45,526 nt of DNA from Syntrophaceae bacterium UBA5764. Its GTDB lineage: Bacteria; Desulfobacterota; Syntrophia; Syntrophales; Smithellaceae. Below are positions 24,921-33,175 of the stretch, piece after piece. Location of the stretch: NCBI GenBank assembly GCA_002418825.1, contig DIEW01000033.1, forward strand, positions 176 through 45,701. The letters are read 5' to 3'. The notes beneath the pieces were generated by a model. That model was not told the origin of the DNA and did no database searches. It saw only the letters and a list, made by a program, of their open reading frames with translations. The translations under genes and the position numbers were made by a program. Numbering within the stretch: position 1 is the first letter of the stretch; each line of letters opens with the position of its first letter.

Positions 24921-25090
24921 GAGATTGCTTCTTCCTCACTTCATTCGGCGTGATGAAGTGAGGGGGGATACATCATCGCGAGACGGTTAATACGGGCGAA
25001 GTGATTTCGGAGATTGCTGCGTCGTTTCAATTTTCGCACTGACAGAGAGAATAGATTGCTTCGGGCTTCGCCTCGTAAAGACATGACGCA
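24921..25090. repeat. Degenerate intergenic repeat cluster (AGATTGCTTCG-type)
   Basis: The 178-nt gap between convergent genes holds three copies of an AGATTGCT core (24922, 25011 and 25051), each next to segments such as GCGTCGTTT or CGGGCTTCGCCTCG, and a CATCGCGAGACG segment. These resemble eroded forms of the dispersed palindromic repeat built on GTCATTGCGAGG and AGCAATCTC that is abundant in many Desulfobacterota. The assignment is by eye and tentative. Confidence 0.35.
24934..24963. terminator. Perfect 11-bp hairpin after the operon
   Basis: CCTCACTTCAT (24934-24944) and ATGAAGTGAGG (24953-24963) flank an 8-nt loop, 14 bases after the stop of the last operon gene. There is no T-run, so it is a weak candidate for intrinsic termination; it may protect the mRNA end or be part of a dispersed repeat. 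Confidence 0.5.
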
Positions 25091-25098
25091 AGCGATTT

Positions 25099-26076
25099 CT
25101 AGGTTCCCGAGAGAAAACGCTGGGGATTTTCCACCATCATGGTCTTAATTTGTTCGTCGCTGACACCGGCCGTTTTAAGAGCGGGCAGGATATTCGTGAA
25201 GATGTTCGTAAAAGACCAGTTTTTGAACTTGATTGCATCTTCCATGGGCATCCGACCGCCTCGGCCGTAAACCGCGGCGATACAATCGTGCGAAATCATG
25301 ATGCGGTTGGCGTAGCCCTTTTGCAGCAGGGCAAGAAGCGTGGAAATGCGTGTCAGATCCGTCATCTTCATTTCAATCCCGAAGCGGTCAAAAGCGATAT
25401 AAACTCCCCGTTTCAAGACATCAAGCTGATAATCCAGTGAAGCATTGCCGCACATGTGGCCGATTGTTATTTTCTGCGGTTTCACGCCTTCTCCGATAAG
25501 CAAATCTGCCTGTTCGGGGCCCATGGTCCCGTCTTCTGTGTGAGTTGTGATAGGTATCCCTGTTTCACGGCTGGCCTGTGCCGCCGCTCTGAGCGTTGTC
25601 TCCTCGCAAGGGGCAATTCTACTTAATCCCGTCGCAACTTTTATCACGCCCGGTTTGATGCCGGTTTGGCCGATGCCGTAATTGATCTCCTGCATAAAAC
25701 CTTCATAAACTTCGGTTTTGATATCGCCGATTTTAACATTCGCGCGGCGCTTGAAATAAATCCATTTACCTTCGGCTTCCGTGTACCGGCCTGTGGCGCA
25801 GACAATGTGAAGTTGCAGTTTTTCCGAAATGTCTTTCATGACGTCAACATTTCTGGATAAATCAACGGGTGTGACGTCGATTATCGTTTTAACGCCGTAT
25901 TGTTTTACCGGCTCAATATTTTTCATGCAGCTGTTTACAATTTTCTCCTGGTTGTATTGCCTGGCCAGCGGGTCGCATTCCCAGCCGGGATAAGCGGCAA
26001 CGATGTGTTCGTGGGGGAGAGTCAGCCCCAGCGATTCCGGATCAATCGGACCTAAAACAGTATTAATTTTTGTCAT
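25099..26076 (-). CDS. Phosphotriesterase-like lactonase (amidohydrolase)
   Basis: This protein of 325 aa is a metal-dependent hydrolase of the phosphotriesterase family. All metal ligands of the binuclear centre are visible: His22 and His24 (PHEH), the bridging Lys146 (VIKVATG), His179 (TTHTED), His207 (IGHMCGN) and Asp264 (ISHDC). In bacteria these enzymes mostly hydrolyse lactones, including gamma-lactones and homoserine lactones, with weak phosphotriesterase activity. The loop after the last Asp contains GRGGRMP. It is the second gene of a two-gene minus-strand unit, 13 nt after the ATC-hydrolase-like gene, and is convergent with the catabolic operon. Lactone opening would yield a hydroxy acid fit for CoA activation; that link is inference. 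Confidence 0.87.
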   Translation of the reverse strand: MTKINTVLGPIDPESLGLTLPHEHIVAAYPGWECDPLARQYNQEKIVNSCMKNIEPVKQYGVKTIIDVTPVDLSRNVDVMKDISEKLQLHIVCATGRYTEAEGKWIYFKRRANVKIGDIKTEVYEGFMQEINYGIGQTGIKPGVIKVATGLSRIAPCEETTLRAAAQASRETGIPITTHTEDGTMGPEQADLLIGEGVKPQKITIGHMCGNASLDYQLDVLKRGVYIAFDRFGIEMKMTDLTRISTLLALLQKGYANRIMISHDCIAAVYGRGGRMPMEDAIKFKNWSFTNIFTNILPALKTAGVSDEQIKTMMVENPQRFLSGT

Positions 26077-26089
26077 GCTTATTCCCTTT

Positions 26090-26608
26090 TTATTTTTTCA
26101 ACTCCACGCGGAAACGGCAGCAAGAATCGCCTTTGGTGAGCAGTTTTGTGAAACCCGTAGTTTGGAAATTTGGGTTGAGCGACGTCGCCATGCCCCGCAG
26201 AGATTCGCCCAGCAGGATCTCGCATAAGTCCGGCTCACGAGACCACATCCTGGCCACCGGGCAGGTCTGGAGTTCTTTTTCAAATCCTTTAGGAGAGTTT
26301 TCGACATATCCATCCCAGAAATTGGCGAAAGTATCATCAATGAGGTCGTGGACTTTGTACAGGTTCGAGCAATCCTGAAAATCTTCCGGCTTTGTCCCGG
26401 TCAGGCTCATCCATAACTTGGCGCCTTTCTGGCCGTCTTTGAAATATTCTTCTTTCAGCCGTTCGATAAATTTTTCTCCGCCGATTTCCCTGCCGACGCG
26501 GAATAAGATGACCATCTGCCGGGCCAGGGATTCCGTCCAGTTCTTGTAACGCTTACCCATTTCTTTTTCACTTATCGGATATTTTTCGTAATTGGGTTTT
26601 TCTTTCAT
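26090..26608 (-). CDS. L-2-amino-thiazoline-4-carboxylic acid hydrolase family protein
   Basis: This protein of 172 aa (from the ATG at 26608, which follows AGGAG) matches the ATC-hydrolase family. It has a helical N-terminal half, a central DLIDDTFANFWDGY segment, the LQTCPVARMW motif with a conserved Cys, and the C-terminal FTKLLTKGDSCCRFRVE with two cysteines. The founding member opens a thiazoline ring to S- or N-carbamoyl-cysteine; many members have unknown roles and resemble V4R-domain proteins. It is co-transcribed with the lactonase-like gene. An in-frame upstream start at 26671 lacks a ribosome site and is rejected. Function here is open beyond hydrolysis of a small ring or sensing of a small ligand. 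Confidence 0.72.
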   Translation of the reverse strand: MKEKPNYEKYPISEKEMGKRYKNWTESLARQMVILFRVGREIGGEKFIERLKEEYFKDGQKGAKLWMSLTGTKPEDFQDCSNLYKVHDLIDDTFANFWDGYVENSPKGFEKELQTCPVARMWSREPDLCEILLGESLRGMATSLNPNFQTTGFTKLLTKGDSCCRFRVELKK

Positions 26609-26829
26609 GGCGTAACTCCTGTTTAGTTTACTACTGAAGCAAAGAATAGCATATTGATTTGTGTAGAGCAATTTTAATCAAGTAACTCAGTATTTATATT
26701 CAACCTTTTGCGTAAAACATTGGATGCAAAACAATAATTTAGGATAAATATTTCTGTTGAATAAAAGCGGCGTGAAAGGTAAGTTTTTTACGAGAAATTA
26801 GAAACATTGGTAACTATAAGGAGCAATAA

Positions 26830-27384
26830 ATGAATCGGGAAGTGGCGCTCAAAGCTGTCAAAGAAAACGTGAAAACCGAAAACCTCATCAAGCATATGCT
26901 GGCCACGGAAGCCATTATGCGCGCGCTTGCCTGGCGCTTCAAGGAAAATGAAGATGAATGGGGTATAGCGGGGCTGCTCCACGATATTGATATTGATCTG
27001 ACCAACGCGGATATGAAAATCCACGGCAAACCGGGAGCTCAAATGGCCAGAGAGCTTGGCGCCAGCGACGCTATCTGTCATGCCATTTTAGCGCATAATC
27101 AGATGCTCGGTGAGCCCTGTGTTTCGCTTTTGGATAAAGCTCTCTTTTGCACTGATCCTTTGACCGGGCTTATCACTGCCGCGGCGCTGGTGCGTCCCGA
27201 CAAAAAACTGGCGGGAGTTGAAACCAAATCCATCAAAAAGCGCTTTAAGGAAGAACGCTTTGCCGCGGGCGCGAACCGCGCGCAGATAGCAGCCTGCAGT
27301 GAAATCGGCCTGGACCTGGATGATTTTATTGCGCTGGGTTTGGAAGCGATGAAAGACGTGGCGGCAAACCTGGGATTGGCCTGA
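26830..27384 (+). CDS. HD-domain (HDIG-type) hydrolase
   Basis: This protein of 184 aa has the HD signature LLHDIDID (about residues 50-57) after an early His (residue 22, IKHML) and later metal-ligand candidates (HAILAHN). It is likely a metal-dependent phosphohydrolase of nucleotides or related molecules, in the group of predicted HDIG proteins of 180-190 aa widespread in anaerobes. AAGGAG precedes ATG 26830. The stop codon lies directly at the truncated end of an MFS transporter relic on the other strand, so a deletion seems to have brought the two together. No partner suggests a substrate. Confidence 0.8.
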   Translation: MNREVALKAVKENVKTENLIKHMLATEAIMRALAWRFKENEDEWGIAGLLHDIDIDLTNADMKIHGKPGAQMARELGASDAICHAILAHNQMLGEPCVSLLDKALFCTDPLTGLITAAALVRPDKKLAGVETKSIKKRFKEERFAAGANRAQIAACSEIGLDLDDFIALGLEAMKDVAANLGLA

Positions 27385-28232
27385 AAATTGTTAATATTCT
27401 CAAGCATTAACGGCATCCACATGGTGATACCGTACATGGAAACCACGAGCGTAAAATAAATAAAGCACATGATCCAGACGCGGCCGCCGCGTATGGATTG
27501 AAGAAGCCCCTGTTCAGGCTCATTTGCTTTTTCCCGCTGCTTTCTTGCCAACTGCTACTGTAGCCATTTTTTTCTTCCTGAGGAAGCCAGGTGGCTTTTT
27601 CCGGCCGTTCGGGCAGGTAAAAAAAAGACAACTATACCCGGCACCACCGCCGGTATGCCCTCCGGAAGAAACAGCCATTACCAGCCGGACAGTTCTCCAA
27701 TGCCATGCATCTCCAGAGGTGAGCCGGAGATGGCGCCGCCAATAACGCCGGCAAGCGCCGTTGCCGTCACCAGATATTTACGTGGAAACCAGTGCGAGAG
27801 ATATAAAATCATACTTGGGGAAAAACCGGCCTTGGCGAATCCCAGAAGAAAGCGCAAAACGTGAAAACTCTTTGCTCCCGTAACAAACATCATCGACGAC
27901 GCAATCAAACCCCAGGTTACCATAATCCTGGCAATCCATATTCTTGCGCCGATCTTGTGCAGAATGAGATTACTGGGAATTTCAAAAAGGAAGTATCCTA
28001 TAGAAAAGATGTCGCTGCCGAATCCGGATGCCGCACGACTTAAATGCAATTCGGCGTTCATCTGCAGGGCGGCAAAGCCCGCGTTGACCCGATCCACATA
28101 AGCGATGATATAAAGGATGAACATGAAGGGTATCAACCGCAGAGTAATCAGGTGAATAGAGCGCTTTTCTAGGAGGGATGCCTCGGATTCAGGAACGTTG
28201 TCATTCAAACCTGGTTTTGTTGCGCTCTTCAT
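27385..28232 (-). pseudogene. Decayed MFS transporter (anion:cation symporter type)
   Basis: The start at 28232 opens a 184-aa frame with MFS features (an AYVDRVNAGFA first loop and RFLLGFAKAGFSPSM). The frame then breaks. A CAA-type Gln codon is TAA at about 27673 (W-stop-W where W-Q-W is expected). A shift in a T8 run lies near 27620, and a shift in an A-run near 27574. A TAG follows at about 27565. Sequence resumes as membrane segment seven (MYGITMWMPLMLENI) and stops near 27385, where the HD-domain gene ends. About half of the usual 430-aa transporter is missing. The gene belonged to the ACS family, which imports organic acids such as galactonate or glucarate. Confidence 0.85.
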
Positions 28233-28363
28233 TTTTATTACAGATCAGGCGGCATTGAAAAAAATCAAGTGTATCTTTCTGTCACAGAGAAAGAGGTATT
28301 TCAACGAGCGGTTATTTTCAGTATCGCGCGTTTCGTAAAAGCGAAAATAAAAAATAGCGGAGG

Positions 28364-30073
28364 CTACAATATGCCAGGCATGTTGATCCCTGAAGAGGTA
28401 CTGACAACGGTGCAATTTTTTCCACGGTGTTTTGCTTCGTATAGCGCTTTGTCCACATCCAGAACAAGCTTTTCCGGTTTATTTTCTTTTGTCGGTATTG
28501 TAGTGGCGATTCCAATGCTGATGGTAACGTTATTGTCGCTGCGCTGATTTTTTTTGTTGTTAATAACGCGTCTGATTGTCTCGGCCAGATTGAAGGCGCT
28601 TTTGGCGTCAATGTTGGGAAGAAGCAAGACAAATTCATCTCCACCGTACCGTGCGGCCAGGTCTCCTGGCCGCTGCGTGTAACGGTTCAGTACTTCGGCA
28701 ATGCTGCACAACAGCTGATCGCCGGTCCTGTGGCCGAAAGAGTCGTTATATTGCTTAAAATAATCCATGTCGGCCATAATGAGGGATAAAGGTGTGTTTT
28801 GCCGGAGACAGCGATTCCATTCGAGCTGTAGCACTTCATTGAATTTTCTTCTGTTCGCGAGGTGCGTGAGCGGATCGGTTTTCGCCATGAATTGTGCGGC
28901 GATGTTTTGTTTGATGAGCGCAACAGATAAAAAGATAAAAGCGATTAACAAAGAAAAAGGAATCAGCCATTCGTTGTATTCCGGATAAGATAACATGCCG
29001 TTTATTCGGAAAAAATCATATACGGAAACGAAATGCGCGACTATCCATCCGACGGCAAAATACCCGGCGTTCGAGATGCCTTTGTGCCAAAAATAGAAAG
29101 CAAGACAGATTGAGAAAATGGGATTTATGACAAACAGGACAAGAGACACCGCGGTTAGAAAAGGATTGGGGAATAAGGCGAGCAGTGCGAACAAAATGCT
29201 CAGATATTGGAAAACCATCATGATTGTATCAGACAATTTTGAATGATCTTTCAACGAAAGGAACAGACGGAAAAACTTTGCTCCGGCAAAATAAAGTCCG
29301 CTTATTATGATTAGATGTAAAAGACTGTTGATTCCCAATAATTTGTCCGGGACGAGAAGGTGGATGAAACCGGCTCTTACTGCCATGTGCAGGCTGAAGA
29401 GGACGCTGTAGAGGGCGAGCCAGAAGCTGGTTGCTCTATGCAGAAAGTAGCCGGAGGTAATGAAATAAATCAGAACCAACGCGAAAAAACCGAACAATGC
29501 TCCGTAGATTGCGTGATCCCGGCTTGCTTTCCAGTCAAGAGCATGATCGGATAAAATCCGAATAGGAATCGTCATTCCGGAGGTGGATTGTATTCGCATA
29601 TAAATCGGAACTGTTTTGCCAGCTTCGATGGAGAGGGGAAACAAAAAGTGCCGGTCAGGCACCACGTGCCCTGAGGCGGGAATGGTACTCCCCGCATGCT
29701 GTTCTTCAAAAAAGCCGCTTGGGCTCTTCGTGTAGAAAGTAACTGAATTCGCTACCGGGTATTCGAAAGATACGTAGAATTTTTGGGTGGTATTCGCCTG
29801 GTTAGTAAGGAAAAAGCGAAGCCATACCGCTGATTTTGTTATGCCCAAGTTCAAAACCTGTTTGTGGACGGGTCCAGACCAATCGCTTCGATCAACAACT
29901 TGCTGTACCGTCAATTGGCATGTTGGGTCCGTAAGAAACTCCAGATGCCCGGATAAATTGTGAGAATGTTTATCATTTAATAACAGAGGAGTCAAAAGAG
30001 CCGCATTCGCGACGCTGACAGCCATGATGAAAAATGCCAGTTGCAACAAAGTCTGCTTGCCTAACGAAACCAA
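28364..30073 (-). CDS. 7TM-DISM diguanylate cyclase (GGDEF)
   Basis: This protein of 569 aa has a signal-like hydrophobic N-terminus, an extracellular 7TMR-DISMED2-type beta domain (about residues 35-180), seven membrane helices (about 185-400) and a cytoplasmic GGDEF domain. The active site YGGDEF is intact. An RPGD inhibitory site lies five residues before it, so cyclic di-GMP made from two GTP should feed back on the enzyme. DPLTHLANRRKF marks the domain start. The likely start is TTG 30073, preceded by GGGGGGAG. The protein should convert an extracellular signal, perhaps a carbohydrate or small ligand, to cyclic di-GMP. It stands alone between the MFS relic and the Sel1-repeat gene. Confidence 0.87.
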   Translation of the reverse strand: MVSLGKQTLLQLAFFIMAVSVANAALLTPLLLNDKHSHNLSGHLEFLTDPTCQLTVQQVVDRSDWSGPVHKQVLNLGITKSAVWLRFFLTNQANTTQKFYVSFEYPVANSVTFYTKSPSGFFEEQHAGSTIPASGHVVPDRHFLFPLSIEAGKTVPIYMRIQSTSGMTIPIRILSDHALDWKASRDHAIYGALFGFFALVLIYFITSGYFLHRATSFWLALYSVLFSLHMAVRAGFIHLLVPDKLLGINSLLHLIIISGLYFAGAKFFRLFLSLKDHSKLSDTIMMVFQYLSILFALLALFPNPFLTAVSLVLFVINPIFSICLAFYFWHKGISNAGYFAVGWIVAHFVSVYDFFRINGMLSYPEYNEWLIPFSLLIAFIFLSVALIKQNIAAQFMAKTDPLTHLANRRKFNEVLQLEWNRCLRQNTPLSLIMADMDYFKQYNDSFGHRTGDQLLCSIAEVLNRYTQRPGDLAARYGGDEFVLLLPNIDAKSAFNLAETIRRVINNKKNQRSDNNVTISIGIATTIPTKENKPEKLVLDVDKALYEAKHRGKNCTVVSTSSGINMPGIL

Positions 30074-30313
30074 TACGTTTCTCCCCCCTTGTTATTTTTT
30101 GATGACAAATTACCTTCTATTCGAGGCACTATAAAGATGACGAAGTTCTGTGTCAAGTAAATCAAAAGCGGAATCGAGCAACTGTGAAATGAGGAAATAC
30201 TTGAATTGATTAAATAATGGTTTGATATTTTTAAAGAAAGAATGTTATCTTTAGATAAAGATTTCAGAGAAGTAAGAAGCGGCGTGCAAAATCTTCAAAA
30301 TGTGGGAAATAAA

Positions 30314-31051
30314 ATGAAATACAAAATTTACGGAACCTCGGTAATTATGATGCTGGTTGTTCTCAACAATGCGTGGGCGGCGCAAAGTGTAGAGGAGGGG
30401 TATCGAGCATTGAGAAACGGTGATTATAAGACCGCGCTCAGTATTTTGGAGCCGCTTGCCGCCCAAAAGGATACTGATGCTCAGGCTGCTTTGGCGAGTA
30501 TGTATTATGAAGGATTAGGCGTGCCAAAGGACGAAAAGAAAGCAGTGGTTCTGGCACAAAAAGCCGCCAAAAACGAAAACACGCTGGCGCTGTACATACT
30601 TTACGACGCTTATCAGTTCGGCAAAGGCGGCGTTAAACAAAATGATGATAAAGCGTTCGATTGCCTCACGTTGTCGGCGGAAGGCGGATATCCCCAGGCT
30701 CAGCTTACTATCGCCAAAATATTTTTCTACGATAAGGACTATTACCGTTCATTTAACTGGGCGCAGATAGCCGCGAAGCGCAATGTAGCGAATGCGTTCA
30801 CATTAATTGGAAACCATTACGCTCTGGGAGCGGGCGTAACGCAAAATGACGCGCAGGCGGCGGTATTTTATAAGAAAGCCGCCGAGATGGGCGATGCCGA
30901 AGGGCAATACTGGCTGGCGGAGATGTATTACACCGGACGCGGTGTGGAAAAAGACAGCATCAAAGGGAAAAAATGGATGACGGAATCGGCCAAACAGGGT
31001 TTTTCCTTGGCGGAAAACTGGTTCAGAGAAGAGGCGAAAGGCGCCAAGTAA
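30314..31051 (+). CDS. Exported Sel1-repeat protein
   Basis: This protein of 245 aa has a Sec signal peptide (MKYKIYGTSVIMMLVVLNNA, cleavage after AWA) and then a TPR-like start and five Sel1-like repeats of about 36 residues. The repeats show the A-x2-LA-x-MY and G-x-G-V-x-K-D patterns, as in LASMYYEGLGVPKDEKKA and LAEMYYTGRGVEKDSIKG. Such proteins act as scaffolds for periplasmic protein interactions. An in-frame start at 30242 is rejected since it would bury the signal peptide. The partner is unknown. Confidence 0.82.
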   Translation: MKYKIYGTSVIMMLVVLNNAWAAQSVEEGYRALRNGDYKTALSILEPLAAQKDTDAQAALASMYYEGLGVPKDEKKAVVLAQKAAKNENTLALYILYDAYQFGKGGVKQNDDKAFDCLTLSAEGGYPQAQLTIAKIFFYDKDYYRSFNWAQIAAKRNVANAFTLIGNHYALGAGVTQNDAQAAVFYKKAAEMGDAEGQYWLAEMYYTGRGVEKDSIKGKKWMTESAKQGFSLAENWFREEAKGAK

Positions 31052-31157
31052 TCCCTCCTGCTTAAAGTAGTTTCTCAAAACAAATAAAAAAGGTTTATTG
31101 ACAATTTTATGAATAATAAGCAGATTTAATCTCGAATATCAGGGAAGGAGACGCGCA

Positions 31158-31790
31158 ATGTATCGATTGAATCGCATCACGGTAATTTTTGCTTTTGTTT
31201 TGGTACTGGCGGGAATTATAAACTGCGCCGCTTCTGAATCATCATTATCTATAGAGCAGACTTTTCAGAAAGCAAAAAAGGATTATCTGGAAAAAAACAT
31301 TGATTCCGCGGCAAAACAAATCAAAAAAGGCGCGGCGTACATGAGAGCGGAAGCAGTCAAGGCTTCAAGCAGAGGGAAGAAAGCGCTGGATGATTCGGCG
31401 CGGGAGCTGGACAAACTGGCTGACGATGTGAAAAAAGGCGCGGTAGAATCGGTGAAAAAAATTGAAGATGTTTTCGCGCGTGCCTATTTCGCCCTGGCGG
31501 AGGAATCATACATCGAGTCGACGGAAGCGTGGGCAAAAAAAGAAGCGGTAAAAACCGGCGAGTTTCTTGATGCAGCCAATAAGAATCTGGAAAAAGGCAT
31601 GATATGGGCCGGTCAAAAGGTTGAAGAAAAAACGACAGGGACTATGAAAAAGTCCAGAGAGCTCTCTCTCAAATTAAAGCAGAAGGGTAGGCTGATTACT
31701 GAAGAAGTCGGGAAGAGCTTGCAGGCTATAGGCGACGAAATTGAAAAATTCGGGAAAAGGATTTCTTCTGAAGGGCTAAACGAAAAATAG
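31158..31790 (+). CDS. Exported helical Lys-rich protein of unknown function
   Basis: This protein of 210 aa starts with a signal peptide (FAFVLVLAGIINCAAS). The Cys could be a lipobox, but Asn at -1 is unusual, so cleavage after AAS is as likely. The rest is helical and charged, with repeated A-K-K-x-x-x heptad-like patterns that suggest long amphipathic coiled coils. I do not recognise a family. GGAAGGAGACGCGC precedes ATG 31158. It resembles apolipoprotein-like or envelope-stress helical proteins in composition only. Confidence 0.65.
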   Translation: MYRLNRITVIFAFVLVLAGIINCAASESSLSIEQTFQKAKKDYLEKNIDSAAKQIKKGAAYMRAEAVKASSRGKKALDDSARELDKLADDVKKGAVESVKKIEDVFARAYFALAEESYIESTEAWAKKEAVKTGEFLDAANKNLEKGMIWAGQKVEEKTTGTMKKSRELSLKLKQKGRLITEEVGKSLQAIGDEIEKFGKRISSEGLNEK

Positions 31791-31839
31791 ATTTTCCCCT
31801 GAAATAAATTTAATCTGGGGGAAGCGAACAGAGTGGATT

Positions 31840-32187
31840 TTATTGCGCGCTGGTTATCGGTTGACGAATTCTTTCTGCTGGATAAACGAACAAAGCCTTC
31901 CTGCCCCGTTTGTCGTAAAAGTAAGGAGCTTTTCCTTCTTCATAAATAACCACAGCCGGAAAACCATGATATCTATGCAGCCGCTTAAATTCTTTTTCGT
32001 CATACCAATGTTGGGATTTTGTCGCTGATTTTGGCATGTAGGCGGTTTTGGGCGGTAACAGCATATAGAACAAGGCTATCGTACCCAGAACCACAAAAAT
32101 CATGAGCGCGGATAATATTGCGACGGCAGTGGAATTTTTTATTTGCGGGTGAAGAATATAATCATTATTGTTTTCGTTAATTGCCAT
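31840..32187 (-). CDS. Small single-span membrane protein, unknown
   Basis: This protein of 115 aa has a short hydrophilic N-terminus, one strong membrane helix (AVAILSALMIFVVLGTIALF, residues about 22-41) and an outward or inward domain rich in Tyr, Lys and Arg with FPAVVIYEEGKAPYFYD. GGGAGG lies before the ATG. It has no recognisable domain. The gene is convergent with the helical exported protein and upstream of no clear partner; the next minus-strand gene is 115 nt upstream. Confidence 0.6.
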   Translation of the reverse strand: MAINENNNDYILHPQIKNSTAVAILSALMIFVVLGTIALFYMLLPPKTAYMPKSATKSQHWYDEKEFKRLHRYHGFPAVVIYEEGKAPYFYDKRGRKALFVYPAERIRQPITSAQ

Positions 32188-32302
32188 GATTTATTAAACC
32201 TCCCTTTTTTTATTGCCTACGGGGGAGGGGGCGATACATGCCGTCTCCGTTTCTAAGTAATTGCCGATAAAATATTTACCGTATTGTCACCCAGGCTGTT
32301 TT

Positions 32303-32866
32303 TTACCTCCGGCCTTTTTCATAGCTGTCGCCTTGTTTCGAGCGCCGGCCATTTTGATGTTGAGAGCGGGGATGCTTTGATTGCTGCTTCTTATATTTTT
32401 GTTTTTTCATATCCTGAACGCCCCAATAATTGTGCTTTTCCCAGTATTTGTCTTTTTCCCACTTATTCCAGTTTTTTTCGACTTCAGAATAGGGCACTCT
32501 TTGGTAATTCCATTGGTAGCCTTGCCAACGGTGCTGCTTGTAGTCCTTTTTCCAGCCCGGGGGTACTTTATCGTAAAAAGGCGGCTTTCCGTCATAATGA
32601 CCCCATCCGGAATCATGACGATGTGAGCGATACCATCTTCCTTCCCACGGACGCCACCACCATCCGCCGTAGAAAAAAATATCCACATCTATGTCAACAA
32701 CGCCGTAGATATCCGTCTCGGGTATTACAACTAGATTGGGCGGTACGGGAAAGATAATGGGCGGCGGCAGGGGGACGCTTATGTCTATATCTGCTCTGCT
32801 GCCTGCTGCGATTGTTGAAGTAGGGATGGTGATAATAACAGCTAAAAATAAAAGTAACTTTTTCAT
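32303..32866 (-). CDS. Secreted Trp/Tyr-rich basic protein
   Basis: This protein of 187 aa has a Sec signal peptide (LLLFLAVIITIPTSTIAAGS), then a Pro-rich strand region and a Trp-rich core with WWWRPWEGRWYRS, then a Lys/Gln/Arg-rich low-complexity tail. This pattern is typical of small periplasmic or outer-membrane-associated proteins in Desulfobacterota and Geobacter relatives, with no known function. AGGAGGGAAAAAC precedes the ATG. The basic tail could bind polyanions such as LPS or nucleic acid. Confidence 0.68.
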   Translation of the reverse strand: MKKLLLFLAVIITIPTSTIAAGSRADIDISVPLPPPIIFPVPPNLVVIPETDIYGVVDIDVDIFFYGGWWWRPWEGRWYRSHRHDSGWGHYDGKPPFYDKVPPGWKKDYKQHRWQGYQWNYQRVPYSEVEKNWNKWEKDKYWEKHNYWGVQDMKKQKYKKQQSKHPRSQHQNGRRSKQGDSYEKGRR

Positions 32867-33175
32867 GTTTTTCCCTCCTGTATAGCGGTATTACACTCGG
32901 AATATACCCATAGAAAAGCAAGGAACTTGCCAAAAATCGGGGAAAAATAAAAGTTTGAATTAATCCTTATATAATAAGTGGTTAGGCGGGGCGAGCGGCA
33001 GGCCGAAAAAAACGAATAATTTACCCGCCCTCAATATTTGGCTGAACCTCAATATATGAAGGGCGGCGGATAATGACCGGCGTATGAAAAATCGTCAGGA
33101 ATTGTAATGGATTGACAGTGGTAATTGATGTTGGTAAGATTTTTAAAATAGAGGTATCCGGGAAAGCGGCATAGT
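32867..33175. other. Divergent intergenic region (309 nt)
   Basis: It holds a promoter for the patatin gene (33112-33140), a direct repeat CCTCAATAT (copies about 22 nt apart near 33040), and a CCGCCCT/AGGGCGG inverted pair around it. No reading frame or RNA gene was supportable. Confidence 0.5.
33112..33140 (+). promoter_or_regulatory. Promoter of the patatin-like gene
   Basis: TTGACA (33112-33117) and TAAGAT (33135-33140) are spaced by 17 nt and lie 36 nt before the ATG at 33176. The match to sigma-70 consensus is good at -35 and fair at -10. Confidence 0.6.
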
